A stretch of 64,000 bases of DNA from assembly GCF_024753215.1 (NCBI RefSeq), contig NZ_JANUGV010000007.1, forward strand, positions 186,001 to 250,000. The letters are read 5' to 3'. The notes under the pieces were generated by a model. The model was not told the origin of the DNA. It ran no database searches and was given only the letters and a program-made list of their open reading frames with translations. Position numbers and translations under genes: made by a program. The stretch comes from Massilia solisilvae. Lineage in GTDB: Bacteria; Pseudomonadota; Gammaproteobacteria; Burkholderiales; Burkholderiaceae_D. Below, one piece after another: positions 8,509 to 17,422 of the stretch (positions within the stretch are counted from its first letter, which is position 1; each line of letters begins with the position of its first letter).

Positions 8509-9126
8509 CTAACTCCTGAACGTTTCCATCAGCACGTTCAGCATGTGCAGCTCCGGCATGGAGCCAAGCAGGGTGAGCGCGTGCTTGGCCAGCTCGCGCG
8601 GCACGTGCCCGGTCAGGTGCGAAAACCGCGCGCCGTTGTCCGGGAAGGTATCGAAAATTCCAAATTCCCCGTTCCCGAAGCGCAGTGCGAACCACGCCGT
8701 TGTTCCTGGCTCCTCCTGCACCAACGCGCGCGCGTCGATCAGGAACTGCGCCACCTGCGCCTCGTGACCCGACTTTGCCTGGAACCTGAGCAGCAGGCCG
8801 CGCCGGTCCGCTGCTGACCCGACGCCTGCCGGCACCTTGCTGGCCAGGACATCCAGTTTTTCAACGCGCGGACCGTGATTGAGCAGTTCGCCCGCGCGCG
8901 CCATCAGGCCGGCCACGACCGCGCCCTGCAGGTGCGCTTCGCGCGCCGCGTCGTCGGCGAACACATCGAAGATGCCATATTCGCCCCGCCCGAAGCGCAG
9001 GGCGAACCAGGCATCGGTGCCGGTCTCCGCCTCCACGGCGGGCACCGCGTCAAGCAGGAACTCCTCCACCTTCGCGTCCATGTCGTGCCTGACATCCAGA
9101 TGGACGAGCAAGCCCTTGGCGACCAT
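8509..9126 (-). CDS. Protein with two ABM-type (antibiotic biosynthesis monooxygenase-like) domains
   Basis: A 205-residue protein made of two similar halves of about 100 residues. Each contains the ferredoxin-like ABM signature: TDAWFALRFGRGEYGIFDVF in the first and TTAWFALRFGNGEFGIFDTF in the second, followed by AREAHLQG and ARFSHLTG. ABM domains usually dimerise; here the dimer would form within one chain. The ATG at 9126 is chosen because GAGGAGAG lies just upstream; the reading frame extends further but without a site. Catalytic function is unknown: it may be a small oxygenase, a heme or quinone handler, or a binding protein. Confidence 0.82.
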   Translation of the reverse strand: MVAKGLLVHLDVRHDMDAKVEEFLLDAVPAVEAETGTDAWFALRFGRGEYGIFDVFADDAAREAHLQGAVVAGLMARAGELLNHGPRVEKLDVLASKVPAGVGSAADRRGLLLRFQAKSGHEAQVAQFLIDARALVQEEPGTTAWFALRFGNGEFGIFDTFPDNGARFSHLTGHVPRELAKHALTLLGSMPELHMLNVLMETFRS

Positions 9127-9213
9127 CACGCTCTCCTCACAGGTTGGACCAGGAGACCAGTGTCGGACAACCGGGCAAAGGCGGGCGCACGCCAGCAGCA
9201 TTGGCGGTTCTTG

Positions 9214-9258
9214 TTGACAAACCCGGGAACGGAGTCTACTGTATTAATCAACTAATAC
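9214..9258 (+). promoter_or_regulatory. Promoter and palindromic operator of the GntR-ABC operon
   Basis: A perfect -35 box TTGACA (9214-9219), a 17-bp spacer and TACTGT (9237-9242) form a sigma70-type promoter. Immediately downstream and overlapping the -10, GTATTA-ATCAAC-TAATAC (9241-9258) is a perfect 6-bp dyad with a 6-bp gap. It ends 10 bp before the regulator start codon. Placement over the start site suggests autorepression by the encoded YtrA-type protein. Confidence 0.7.
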
Positions 9259-9268
9259 ACGTACGCCA

Positions 9269-9667
9269 ATGACCGATTACCCATCCCAGCTGTTCTCCAT
9301 TAACACCGGGTCGCCCGAGCCGATCTACCGGCAGCTGGTCGATCAGGTGCGGCGCCTGGTCGCCGGCGGCCAGCTGGCGCCCGGCGACGCAATGCCTTCC
9401 GTGCGCGAGGTGGCACAGGCGCTCGCGGTGAACCCGATGACCGTCTCGAAGGCTTACGGCCTGCTGGAGATGGAGGGGCTGCTGGCGCGCCGGCGCGGGC
9501 TGGGCATGGTGGTGGCCGAGCAGGCGCGCCGCGGGCGCAGTGCCGCCCAACGCGCCGCGCTGCTGCGTCCAACGCTCGAGCGCGCCGCGCGCGAGGCGCG
9601 CGAGCTCGAACTGGATCCCGAAACCGTCCTTGACCTGTTCAACCACATCCTGAAGGAACAACCATGA
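9269..9667 (+). CDS. YtrA-subfamily GntR transcriptional regulator
   Basis: A 132-residue regulator. The GntR winged helix spans about residues 12-80 (PIYRQLVDQVRRLVAGGQLA, then PSVREVAQALAVNPMTVSKA). Only a short helical tail of about 50 residues follows, the pattern of the YtrA subfamily, which controls adjacent ABC transporter genes. It overlaps the ABC ATPase gene by 4 bp (ATGA). The palindrome over its own promoter is a probable autoregulatory site. Inducers of YtrA homologues include cell-wall-active antibiotics in Gram-positive bacteria; nothing here shows the inducer. Confidence 0.9.
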   Translation: MTDYPSQLFSINTGSPEPIYRQLVDQVRRLVAGGQLAPGDAMPSVREVAQALAVNPMTVSKAYGLLEMEGLLARRRGLGMVVAEQARRGRSAAQRAALLRPTLERAAREARELELDPETVLDLFNHILKEQP

Positions 9668-10536
9668 CCGCTGTTATCCAGATGTCCCGGGTATCCAAAC
9701 ACTTTGCGAGCCAGCAGGTGCTCTGCAACCTGGACTGGCAGGTCGAAGCGGGGCAAGTCGTGGGACTGTTGGGCCGCAACGGTGCCGGCAAGTCCACGCT
9801 GATCGAGTGCATGCTGGGCCTGCGCGAAACGGATACCGGATCGGTCACCATCTATGGCGAGGATGTCGCCAACCTGTCGGAGCAAGTGCGCGCGCGGATC
9901 GGCTACGTGCCGCAGAAATCGGAAGTATTCGAATGGCTCACGCCGGCGCAAATGCTCGACTACTTCAAGGCCCTGTACCCGCGCTGGAACGATGCCAAGG
10001 TGAAGGCGCTGCTGGCGCGCTGGGGCTTCGATGCGGCCATGTGCAACAAGCAGATCAGCAAGCTGTCCGGTGGGGAAAAGCAGCGGCTGTCGATCATCCG
10101 CGCGCTGGGCCACGACCCGGACCTCTTGATCCTGGATGAACCGGTGTCCGCCCTCGATCCGCTGGGCCGGCGCGACTTCCTGCGCGAGCTGGTGGATAAC
10201 GTGATCGAGCGCGGCACCACGGTCGTGTTCTCGACCCACATCCTGTCCGACCTCGAACGCGTGGCCCTGGACGTTGCCTTCCTCAAGGACGGGCAGATCG
10301 CGCTGCAGGGCGACATGGACAGCCTGCTCGAAGGCGCGCGCCGCGTCACCGGGCCAAGCGCCGTGCTCGATGGGATCAGGCTGGCGGGCGAACTGCGGCG
10401 CCAGAAGGGGCGCGACGGCAGCACCAGTGTGATCGTGAGCGAGCACGGCGAGGTCGAGGCGCTGGCCGCGCGCGAACCCGCGATGCGCGTGGAGGCATTG
10501 AGCCTGGAAGACCTGTTCATCGAGGTCACCCAATGA
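9664..10536 (+). CDS. ABC transporter ATP-binding protein (YtrB-like)
   Basis: A 290-residue ATPase with Walker A GRNGAGKS (residues 37-44), Q-loop in VPQKSEVFEWLTP, signature LSGGEKQR (134-141), Walker B LLILDEP (154-160) and the switch histidine in VVFSTHILSD. Residues about 220-290 form an extra C-terminal domain typical of export-type ATPases such as CcmA/YtrB. It is translationally coupled to the GntR gene before it and the permease gene after it (4-bp ATGA overlaps). It presumably energises the two membrane proteins that follow; the substrate is unknown. Confidence 0.92.
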   Translation: MTAVIQMSRVSKHFASQQVLCNLDWQVEAGQVVGLLGRNGAGKSTLIECMLGLRETDTGSVTIYGEDVANLSEQVRARIGYVPQKSEVFEWLTPAQMLDYFKALYPRWNDAKVKALLARWGFDAAMCNKQISKLSGGEKQRLSIIRALGHDPDLLILDEPVSALDPLGRRDFLRELVDNVIERGTTVVFSTHILSDLERVALDVAFLKDGQIALQGDMDSLLEGARRVTGPSAVLDGIRLAGELRRQKGRDGSTSVIVSEHGEVEALAAREPAMRVEALSLEDLFIEVTQ

Positions 10537-11936
10537 CCGCGGCGCTGGGGGCTTACCGGGCCGCCTGGAGCGCGGCCTTCACTGGCGGGACACGCGGCAA
10601 GCGCATGTTCCCCATCGCGGCCGGGGTGGCGGCCCTGCTGTTCGCCGCGGGCGGTATGCTGCGCCACGCGCCGCCGATGGAAGTGCTGCGGCTCGGGCTT
10701 GCGGCGGCTGCGGGCACGGCCTTGTTTGGCGCACTCCTCTATTTCATTCCCGGCGCAGTCCTGCTCAACACGCCGGCCAATGCGCGGCTTGTGCCAGGCA
10801 TGCGCAGGCGACTGGTTGAAATGACAGCTGCCGGTTGGCTGCTCGGCAGCGTGCTGGTTGCGGGACTGGCCGGTTGGCTGTCCCTCGCGCCACTCGTGAT
10901 GATGTACCTCATTGGCTTGTCGTTGATGCGCGCGGGGCACCAGTGGGGCATCGCACTGTTCCTGCCGGCGACGATGTTTGGCGGCATACAGCGGTCCCTG
11001 TCGCCCGACATGCTGGGCATCCTGGCCAGCAATGCCGGGTTTGTTTGCGAAATGCTGTTGCTGGCACTGGTCGCCGCGTACGCGCTCGGCCAGCTGTATC
11101 CCAAAGGGGGCGACCGGCACTTTGGCGGACGCCGCGGCCAGGAAATGGCGATCGAGCGGAGCTTGCGCAAGGTCGCGCAGCCCGTCACCCCGGCACTTCC
11201 GGGGCGGGTATTCAGTTGGGGACTGCGCCGCGACTGCCGCCGGCGCCGTATGTTGTCGCTGATCCTGCACGTGCTGGGGCCGTCGGCGCACTGGAGTGCC
11301 GGGCTGATCATGGGATTGCTTGTGCTCGCGGTGGGCATTGGCGTCAAGGCCACCATCGTCTTCTGGGCGAGCGGCGCGGTCATCGCGAGCGTGGGGGGCG
11401 CCGGATTGCAGCTGCTCGCAGCGCTGACGATGGCGCAGGCCGCCGTCGCCGAGCAAATCGTGGCGCGTATCGGAGCGGCACGCACCGAGCAGGCGCTGTT
11501 CCGCCTGGCGCCGGCCAGCCCGCCGGCGGCGGCGTTCAACCGGCTGTTGGGAGCAGCGCTCGCGTCGCGGGTGCTGTTGAACTTGTTGACCCTGGCATCG
11601 GTCATCGCGATCGTCGCGGCGCTGATGGGCACCCCCGCAGAGGTGGCTGTCTCGCTCGCGGCCGTGTGCAGCATGGCCGGGCTGCCGCTCGTCGGCATCG
11701 TGCTGGGCGACTATGCGCGCAATCGCGGAGCCTACGAGCCCGGCGTCGCCTTGTCGTTCCTGCTCATCTCGGCACCGGCCGTGCTTGCGGCATTCGCGGC
11801 GTGGCATTGGGGCGGGCTGGCGTTCTGGCCGTCGCTGCTGGTTGCGTCCAATGCGCTTGGCGCTTTGTTCGCGGCGTGGCGATGGAAGCGCATGCGCAAG
11901 GCGCCCGTTGCCTTTCCTGCCCGGAGGATGTCGTGA
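10533..11936 (+). CDS. Putative ABC transporter permease, first of two
   Basis: A 467-residue membrane protein with about ten hydrophobic helices and alanine/glycine/leucine-rich composition. No named family is recognised with certainty; context (overlapping the ATPase by 4 bp and the next membrane gene by 4 bp) makes it a permease-like subunit of the YtrA-controlled ABC system. A polar region about residues 200-240 divides two membrane halves. Its C-terminus WKRMRKAPVAFPARR is nearly repeated at the C-terminus of the next protein, indicating that the two are paralogues from a tandem duplication. Confidence 0.75.
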   Translation: MTAALGAYRAAWSAAFTGGTRGKRMFPIAAGVAALLFAAGGMLRHAPPMEVLRLGLAAAAGTALFGALLYFIPGAVLLNTPANARLVPGMRRRLVEMTAAGWLLGSVLVAGLAGWLSLAPLVMMYLIGLSLMRAGHQWGIALFLPATMFGGIQRSLSPDMLGILASNAGFVCEMLLLALVAAYALGQLYPKGGDRHFGGRRGQEMAIERSLRKVAQPVTPALPGRVFSWGLRRDCRRRRMLSLILHVLGPSAHWSAGLIMGLLVLAVGIGVKATIVFWASGAVIASVGGAGLQLLAALTMAQAAVAEQIVARIGAARTEQALFRLAPASPPAAAFNRLLGAALASRVLLNLLTLASVIAIVAALMGTPAEVAVSLAAVCSMAGLPLVGIVLGDYARNRGAYEPGVALSFLLISAPAVLAAFAAWHWGGLAFWPSLLVASNALGALFAAWRWKRMRKAPVAFPARRMS

Positions 11937-13273
11937 TTCCGAGCACGCTGCGCCAGGACTTGCTGGCCTGCCGCGCGATTGTCCGGCAAGCGGTCCAGCA
12001 GCGCAGGTCACAGGGCAGCATGTGGTTGAGCTGGGTGCTGGCCGCGCTGGCGGTGCTCTTTGCAGTGCCGGCAATATCCAACGATTTCGCTAATGCGGAC
12101 TCGCGGATACTGTGTATCGGTCTCGCAGGCGGTGCGTTTTCCATGCTGGCGATGATGTGGTGGACGCTGCTCAGTGGCAGCGTCAGGCAGCAATACACGC
12201 CATTTGCGGCGCGGCTGCTGCCACGCGCGCGGCAGCGCATGCGCGCCGTGTTGTTGTCGGTCGGGCTGATCCTGGCGATGACCGAGGTGGTATTGGTGGG
12301 ACTGCCGTTCGGGCATCCGCTGCTGGTGTTCTTCGGCGCGGTTTTCGTGATGATCGAAATCGTGCTGCCGACATCGTGGCGCGCTGCCGCGCTCGTACTT
12401 TTCCTGGTCGCCGCACCGGACCGGTTGACGGAACTTTTGGGCGGCCCCGTGGGCGCTGTGCTTGGGCTGGCGGTGCTGGCGTTCGAAGCCAGGGCCGCCT
12501 ACCGCTATCTGTTCGGCCGTGATGGCGCCTTGCCGCCATTGCGTGCGCCCGCTTTTGCGCAGCGCGGCCCGCGCCCCGCATCGCAAGCCAGGCCAGCCAG
12601 CAGGTCCGGACTGCTCGTCTATGGACTCGGCCCGACGCCGCCGTGGCGGTTCTGCCTGCGCTCGCTCGCGTTCTGGGCGATGGCCGCGATCATGTTCGGC
12701 TTGATGATGGTGTGGGGCGGAGGCTTGCGTGTCGAAATTGCGCGTGCCTTGATCCTGTGCGTTGTTCTGGTTGCCCAGTTCATGTCGGTGCACGTGATCG
12801 CCGGGGCGCTCTACGAATCGGGGCTCGAGCAAAGCCTGATACGCCTGTCGGCCGCTGCCCCGCAGGCGACCATGCTGAACGGCGTATTGGCACGCATCCT
12901 GGTCGCGCAGACGGCTAGGGTGCGGATCGTGTCGCTTGCCGCGGCCGTAGCCGCATTCGGGCTGACGGGAGCGCCATGGAGCCAGACAACCCAGGCAGCC
13001 GCGCTGTGCGTGTTGATCCCGTTCGCCTGCGGCGGCCTGTTGGCCGAGTACTCGCGCGCGCCGGCGGTCTCCCGGCTGCTCAAGCTGGGCTGGTTCGCGG
13101 CCACCATCGCCGGCATCGTCCTGGTACTGGTGGTGTCCTTTGGCCTGGCGCAGCCGCTTGCGTTTGCCGGCGGCGCAGCGCTCGTCCTGCTGGCCGCATC
13201 GGGTTTCGCACTGGCGCGCTGGCGCGGCATGCTGCGCGCGCCAGTGGCGTTCCCGGCTGGCCGTATCGGCTAG
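11933..13273 (+). CDS. Putative ABC transporter permease, second of two
   Basis: A 446-residue membrane protein with about ten helices. The GTG start at 11933 overlaps the previous stop (GTGA) and has GGAGG 5 bp upstream; the reading frame is open far upstream but that part lies over the preceding gene. The C-terminal motif WRGMLRAPVAFPAGR matches the end of the previous protein, and both have a central polar region, so the two probably form a heterodimeric membrane part. Family membership is inferred from context, not from a recognised domain. Confidence 0.72.
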   Translation: MIPSTLRQDLLACRAIVRQAVQQRRSQGSMWLSWVLAALAVLFAVPAISNDFANADSRILCIGLAGGAFSMLAMMWWTLLSGSVRQQYTPFAARLLPRARQRMRAVLLSVGLILAMTEVVLVGLPFGHPLLVFFGAVFVMIEIVLPTSWRAAALVLFLVAAPDRLTELLGGPVGAVLGLAVLAFEARAAYRYLFGRDGALPPLRAPAFAQRGPRPASQARPASRSGLLVYGLGPTPPWRFCLRSLAFWAMAAIMFGLMMVWGGGLRVEIARALILCVVLVAQFMSVHVIAGALYESGLEQSLIRLSAAAPQATMLNGVLARILVAQTARVRIVSLAAAVAAFGLTGAPWSQTTQAAALCVLIPFACGGLLAEYSRAPAVSRLLKLGWFAATIAGIVLVLVVSFGLAQPLAFAGGAALVLLAASGFALARWRGMLRAPVAFPAGRIG

Positions 13274-13277
13274 CGCT

Positions 13278-15035
13278 TCAGTGCGCGCTGTGCTGCACGA
13301 GACCGGTGCCAACGCCGTGCCGGTGGCCTTCGCTCACCGCCGTCACGGTGCCGTCCGGGTTGAACACGAGCGCGTTGGCGGCGCCGATTTCGCCCTCGCG
13401 GTCGTCCAGCTTGTGGCCGAACTGCTCCAGCGCGCGCGCCTGCGCGCTGCCGGCAAAGCCCGGCTCGATGGAGGTCGCCGGAATGTTGCGCTCGCTGATG
13501 CGCGGCGCGTCGATGGCCTGGTCCATCGGCATGCCAAGGTCCACGTAGTTGAAGATCGTTTGCAGCACGGTGGTGATGATGGTCGAGCCGCCCGGGCTGC
13601 CGATGGTGAAGGCCGGCTTGCCGTTCTTGAGCGCGATGGTCGGCGCCATGCTGCTGCGCGGGCGCTTGCCGGCCTCCGGCACGTTGGGGCGCGGGCCGGA
13701 GAAGTCGAAGTCGGTCATCTCGTTATTGAGCAAGAAGCCATAGCCCGGCACCACGATGCCGCTGCCGCCCCACGACTCGATCGTGAAGGTGTACGACACC
13801 ACGTTGCCGTCCTTGTCCGACACCGTCAGGTGCGTGGTGTGCGCCCCCTCGGGCATGTGCACCACCGGCCGCTGCGGGCGCAGCGGGATGCTCTGGTCGT
13901 TCTGGAACGGGTACGGATCGCCGGCCACCGCCCCGCCGGAGGCAAGCTCGGGATCGATCAGCGCGCGCCGCTGCGCCGCGTACTGCTTGGACAGCAGGCC
14001 CTCGACCGGCGCGTCCACATACTCCGGGTCGCCCAGGTAGGCATTGCGGTCGGCGAACGCGAGGCGGCTCGCTTCGATGTACAGGTGCTCCGCTTTTGCG
14101 CGCGGCATCGACTTCAGGTCGTAGCCTTCAAGGATGTTGAGCGCTTCGCCCACCGTCACGCCGCCGCTGCTGGGCTGCGGCATGCCGTAGATGTCGTAGC
14201 CGCGGTAGGTGGTGTGCACCGGCTGGCGGATGCGCGCCTCGTAGTTGGCCAGGTCGGCCAGCGTCATGTTCCCGCCCGCGACGCTCTTGCCGCTGGCAAG
14301 TGGCGGACGGTTCACCGCCTCGACGATCGCCTCCGCCATCGGGCCTTCGTAGAACGCCTTCTCGCCGCGCGCCGCGATCTCGCGGTAGGCGCGCGCCAGC
14401 GCCTGGTTGCGCAGCACGCTGCCGGCCGGGATCGCTTTGCCGTTCCTCAGGTACAGCGCGCTGGTGGTGCTGAAGTTCTGGAATTTGCTTTCATTCTCGG
14501 CCACCAGGTGAGAGAAAGTGTCGTTCACGGTGAAGCCCCTGGTGGCCACGTTGATGGCCGGCGCCAGCACCTGCTTGAAGCTCATCGTGCCGTAGCGGTC
14601 GAGCGCCTCGTGCCAGCCGCGCACCGTACCGGGCACCCCGACCGACATGCCGCTGGCGACCACGGTCTCGAAATCCATCGGCTTGCCGTCCTTGAGGAAG
14701 GCCGACGGCGAGAACGACGCCGGCGCCGTTTCGCGGTGGTCGATGGTGATGACGCGCTTGTCCTTGGCCAGATAGATGACCATGAAGCCGCCGCCGCCGA
14801 TGCCGCAGCTGAACGGGTCGGTCACGCCCAGCGTCGCCGCCGCGGCCACGGCCGCATCGACGGCGTTGCCGCCCTTGTTGAGGATCTCGATGGCGGACTG
14901 GGACGCCTTTTCGCTGATGGTGGCGACGGCCCCGCCGGTGCCGGTGGAGACCGGCGGCTTGGCCAGCACGGCCACGGGGTGCAGGACGATGGACAGGGTC
15001 AGCCCGCAAGCGAGCACTCTTACGCGATTGGTCAT
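13278..15035 (-). CDS. ggt: Gamma-glutamyltransferase precursor
   Basis: A 585-residue periplasmic or secreted enzyme that transfers or hydrolyses the gamma-glutamyl group of glutathione. The start at MTNRVRVLAC gives a signal peptide ending near VAVLA (residue 25). The N-terminal nucleophile region TTHLTV lies at 400-405, making Thr400 the expected autoprocessing site and nucleophile; the large and small subunits would separate there. Other family marks are GGNAVDAAVAAAATLGV, GIGGGGFMVIY, DHRETAP, PSSGGVT and GSPGGSTIITTV near the C-terminus. Length is normal. It lies 34 bp downstream of a lipoprotein gene on the same strand. Confidence 0.95.
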   Translation of the reverse strand: MTNRVRVLACGLTLSIVLHPVAVLAKPPVSTGTGGAVATISEKASQSAIEILNKGGNAVDAAVAAAATLGVTDPFSCGIGGGGFMVIYLAKDKRVITIDHRETAPASFSPSAFLKDGKPMDFETVVASGMSVGVPGTVRGWHEALDRYGTMSFKQVLAPAINVATRGFTVNDTFSHLVAENESKFQNFSTTSALYLRNGKAIPAGSVLRNQALARAYREIAARGEKAFYEGPMAEAIVEAVNRPPLASGKSVAGGNMTLADLANYEARIRQPVHTTYRGYDIYGMPQPSSGGVTVGEALNILEGYDLKSMPRAKAEHLYIEASRLAFADRNAYLGDPEYVDAPVEGLLSKQYAAQRRALIDPELASGGAVAGDPYPFQNDQSIPLRPQRPVVHMPEGAHTTHLTVSDKDGNVVSYTFTIESWGGSGIVVPGYGFLLNNEMTDFDFSGPRPNVPEAGKRPRSSMAPTIALKNGKPAFTIGSPGGSTIITTVLQTIFNYVDLGMPMDQAIDAPRISERNIPATSIEPGFAGSAQARALEQFGHKLDDREGEIGAANALVFNPDGTVTAVSEGHRHGVGTGLVQHSAH

Positions 15036-15069
15036 GACAGGATCAGGCAGTGGACGAAAATCGGGACGT

Positions 15070-15474
15070 TCATGGCCGGGTGACCGAGACCGTGACGGGA
15101 TAGTTTGCTGGCGCCACGCCCGCCGGCGGCACCGGTGGCAGCTTGGCCGGGTCGAGCGCAATGCGCGCCCCGCCCAGGGCCTGCGACACATAGCCCGGCT
15201 TGGAGGGGCCCAGCGAGAACTGCTCGGTGGCGGCGGGCGTGTGCAGCGTCAGGCGGTAGGTCAGCTCGCCCGCCCACATGCACTTCATCGATTCGGGGCA
15301 GCGGCTGTCGCTGAAGCTGTCGTAGGCAATGGTGGCCTGGCCGCCGAGGTCGATGCGCTGGCCGGGGGCGAGCGTGTAGCTCGACTGGGCCGGCTGGCCC
15401 GCGGGCGCACCCGGACTGGCACAGGCGCCCAGCACGAAGGGAAGGATGGCAAGCAGCGCACGCAGAGGCTTCAT
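15070..15474 (-). CDS. Small lipoprotein of unknown function
   Basis: A 134-residue protein. The start MKPLRALLAI has AGGAGG about 9 bp upstream and gives a lipoprotein signal with lipobox LGAC. The mature part begins with a proline/glycine/alanine-rich stretch, then a probable beta-sandwich with the motif SRCPESMKCMWAGELTYRLT, where two cysteines could form a disulfide and ligand-like residues cluster. Similar short CMWAGE-type lipoproteins occur in proteobacteria without assigned function. It precedes ggt by 34 bp and is divergent from pstS. Confidence 0.75.
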   Translation of the reverse strand: MKPLRALLAILPFVLGACASPGAPAGQPAQSSYTLAPGQRIDLGGQATIAYDSFSDSRCPESMKCMWAGELTYRLTLHTPAATEQFSLGPSKPGYVSQALGGARIALDPAKLPPVPPAGVAPANYPVTVSVTRP

Positions 15475-15544
15475 GGGTGGATTCCTCCTGACTCGGGAGT
15501 TCAATGATAGCAAAGCCAGCACAGGTGTCATGTTTTACATGTGC

Positions 15545-15578
15545 CTGTCACATCGCAGTCATATTCGCTGGCTAGACT
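15545..15578 (+). promoter_or_regulatory. Pho box and promoter of pstS
   Basis: CTGTCAC-ATCG-CAGTCAT (15545-15562) matches the PhoB consensus of two CTGTCAT half-sites separated by 4 bp with one mismatch in each. A -10-like TAGACT starts exactly 10 bp downstream (15573-15578), the standard geometry in which the Pho box replaces the -35 element. A further GTGTCAT half-site lies at 15525-15531. The pstS start codon follows at 15613. Confidence 0.75.
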
Positions 15579-15612
15579 GCCGCTCGTTGTCCAACTCACT
15601 CAGGGAAAAACA

Positions 15613-16659
15613 ATGAACATGAAACTGGTGCTGAAATCGATGGTTGCTGGCGTCGCGGCTGCGGTAGCGATGTCGTCTTCGGCAATGGCTGCCGATATCA
15701 CTGGCGCGGGCTCGTCCTTCGCCTATCCGATCTATTCCAAATGGGCGGAAGCGTACAAGGACAAGAGCGGCGTCGGCCTGAACTACCAGTCGATCGGCTC
15801 GGGCGCCGGCATCAAGCAGATCAAAGCCAAGACCGTCGATTTCGGCGCGTCGGACATGCCGCTGTCGGCGGAAGAGCTGCAGGCCGACGGCCTGGTCCAG
15901 TTCCCGACCATCATGGGCGGCGTGGTCGCCGTGGTCAACCTGGACGGCATCGCCCCGGGCCAGCTCAAGCTGTCCGGCCCGATCCTGGCCGACATCTTCC
16001 TCGGCAAGGTCACCAAGTGGAACGCTCCGGCCATCGCGGCCCTGAACCCGGGCGTGAAGCTGCCGGACGCCGACATCACCGTGGTGCACCGCGCCGACGG
16101 CTCGGGCACCTCGTTCCTGTTCACCGACTTCCTGTCCAAGACCAGCACCGAGTGGAAAGACAAGGTCGGCGCCGGCACCGCGGTGAAATGGGCCACCGGC
16201 GTGGGCGGCAAGGGCAATGACGGCGTCGCCGCCAACGTCCAGCGCATCAAGGGCTCGATCGGCTACGTCGAGTGGGCCTACTCGAAGAAGAACAAGATGT
16301 CGCACACCCAGCTGAAGAACCACGATGGCCAGTTCCTGCAGCCGGATGACGATGCGTTCAAAGCAGCCGCCGCCAACGCCGCATGGGACAAGACCCCGGG
16401 CTATGCCGTGGTGCTGACCAACCAGCCGGGCAAGAATGCGTGGCCGATCACCGGCGCCACCTTCGTGCTGATGCACAAGACCCAGCAGGACGCCGCGAAG
16501 GGCAAGGAAGTGCTGAAGTTCTTCGAGTACGCGTTCAAGAACGGCGCGGCTGCCGCCGAAGCGCTGGACTACGTGCCGATGCCGGCATCGGTCACCAAGA
16601 TGATCGAAGGTGCCTGGAAGAGCCAGCTGAAGGACGCCGCGGGCAAGCCGGTCCTGTAA
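15613..16659 (+). CDS. pstS: Phosphate ABC transporter substrate-binding protein PstS
   Basis: A 348-residue periplasmic phosphate-binding protein. The start MNMKLVLKSM gives a signal peptide ending at SSSAMA; the mature chain begins ADITGAGSSFAYPIYSKWAE, the typical PstS opening, with phosphate-contacting loops GAGSSF, GSGAGIKQIK, DFGASDMPL and RADGSGTSFLFTDFLS. The gene has its own Pho box. No pstCAB or phoU follows within the window; a PhoB-like regulator gene and a c-di-GMP enzyme gene follow instead. Either the transporter genes are elsewhere or this is an accessory or sensing copy. Confidence 0.95.
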   Translation: MNMKLVLKSMVAGVAAAVAMSSSAMAADITGAGSSFAYPIYSKWAEAYKDKSGVGLNYQSIGSGAGIKQIKAKTVDFGASDMPLSAEELQADGLVQFPTIMGGVVAVVNLDGIAPGQLKLSGPILADIFLGKVTKWNAPAIAALNPGVKLPDADITVVHRADGSGTSFLFTDFLSKTSTEWKDKVGAGTAVKWATGVGGKGNDGVAANVQRIKGSIGYVEWAYSKKNKMSHTQLKNHDGQFLQPDDDAFKAAAANAAWDKTPGYAVVLTNQPGKNAWPITGATFVLMHKTQQDAAKGKEVLKFFEYAFKNGAAAAEALDYVPMPASVTKMIEGAWKSQLKDAAGKPVL

Positions 16660-16670
16660 ATCCATTTGCA

Positions 16671-16698
16671 GGGGGCGCGGTCCGGGCGACCGCCCCTT
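16671..16698 (+). terminator. Hairpin between pstS and the PhoB-like gene
   Basis: GGGGCG(c)GGTC pairs with GACCGCCCC around a short CGGGC loop, followed by TTTGC. The stem has one bulge and the T-run is short, so it would be a leaky terminator or a processing/stability hairpin that lets pstS be expressed above the downstream genes. Confidence 0.45.
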
Positions 16699-16726
16699 TG
16701 CAGTTGTCATCTTTCGGGTGGAGCCC

Positions 16727-17416
<690 letters not shown>

Positions 17417-17422
17417 GAGCAC

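Noticed and set aside
10835..11932. N-terminal extension of the second ABC permease over the first permease gene
   Set aside because: The extension is in another frame over a gene with membrane-protein character and reads as Arg/Gly-rich sequence. GTG at 11933 with GGAGG upstream explains the true start.
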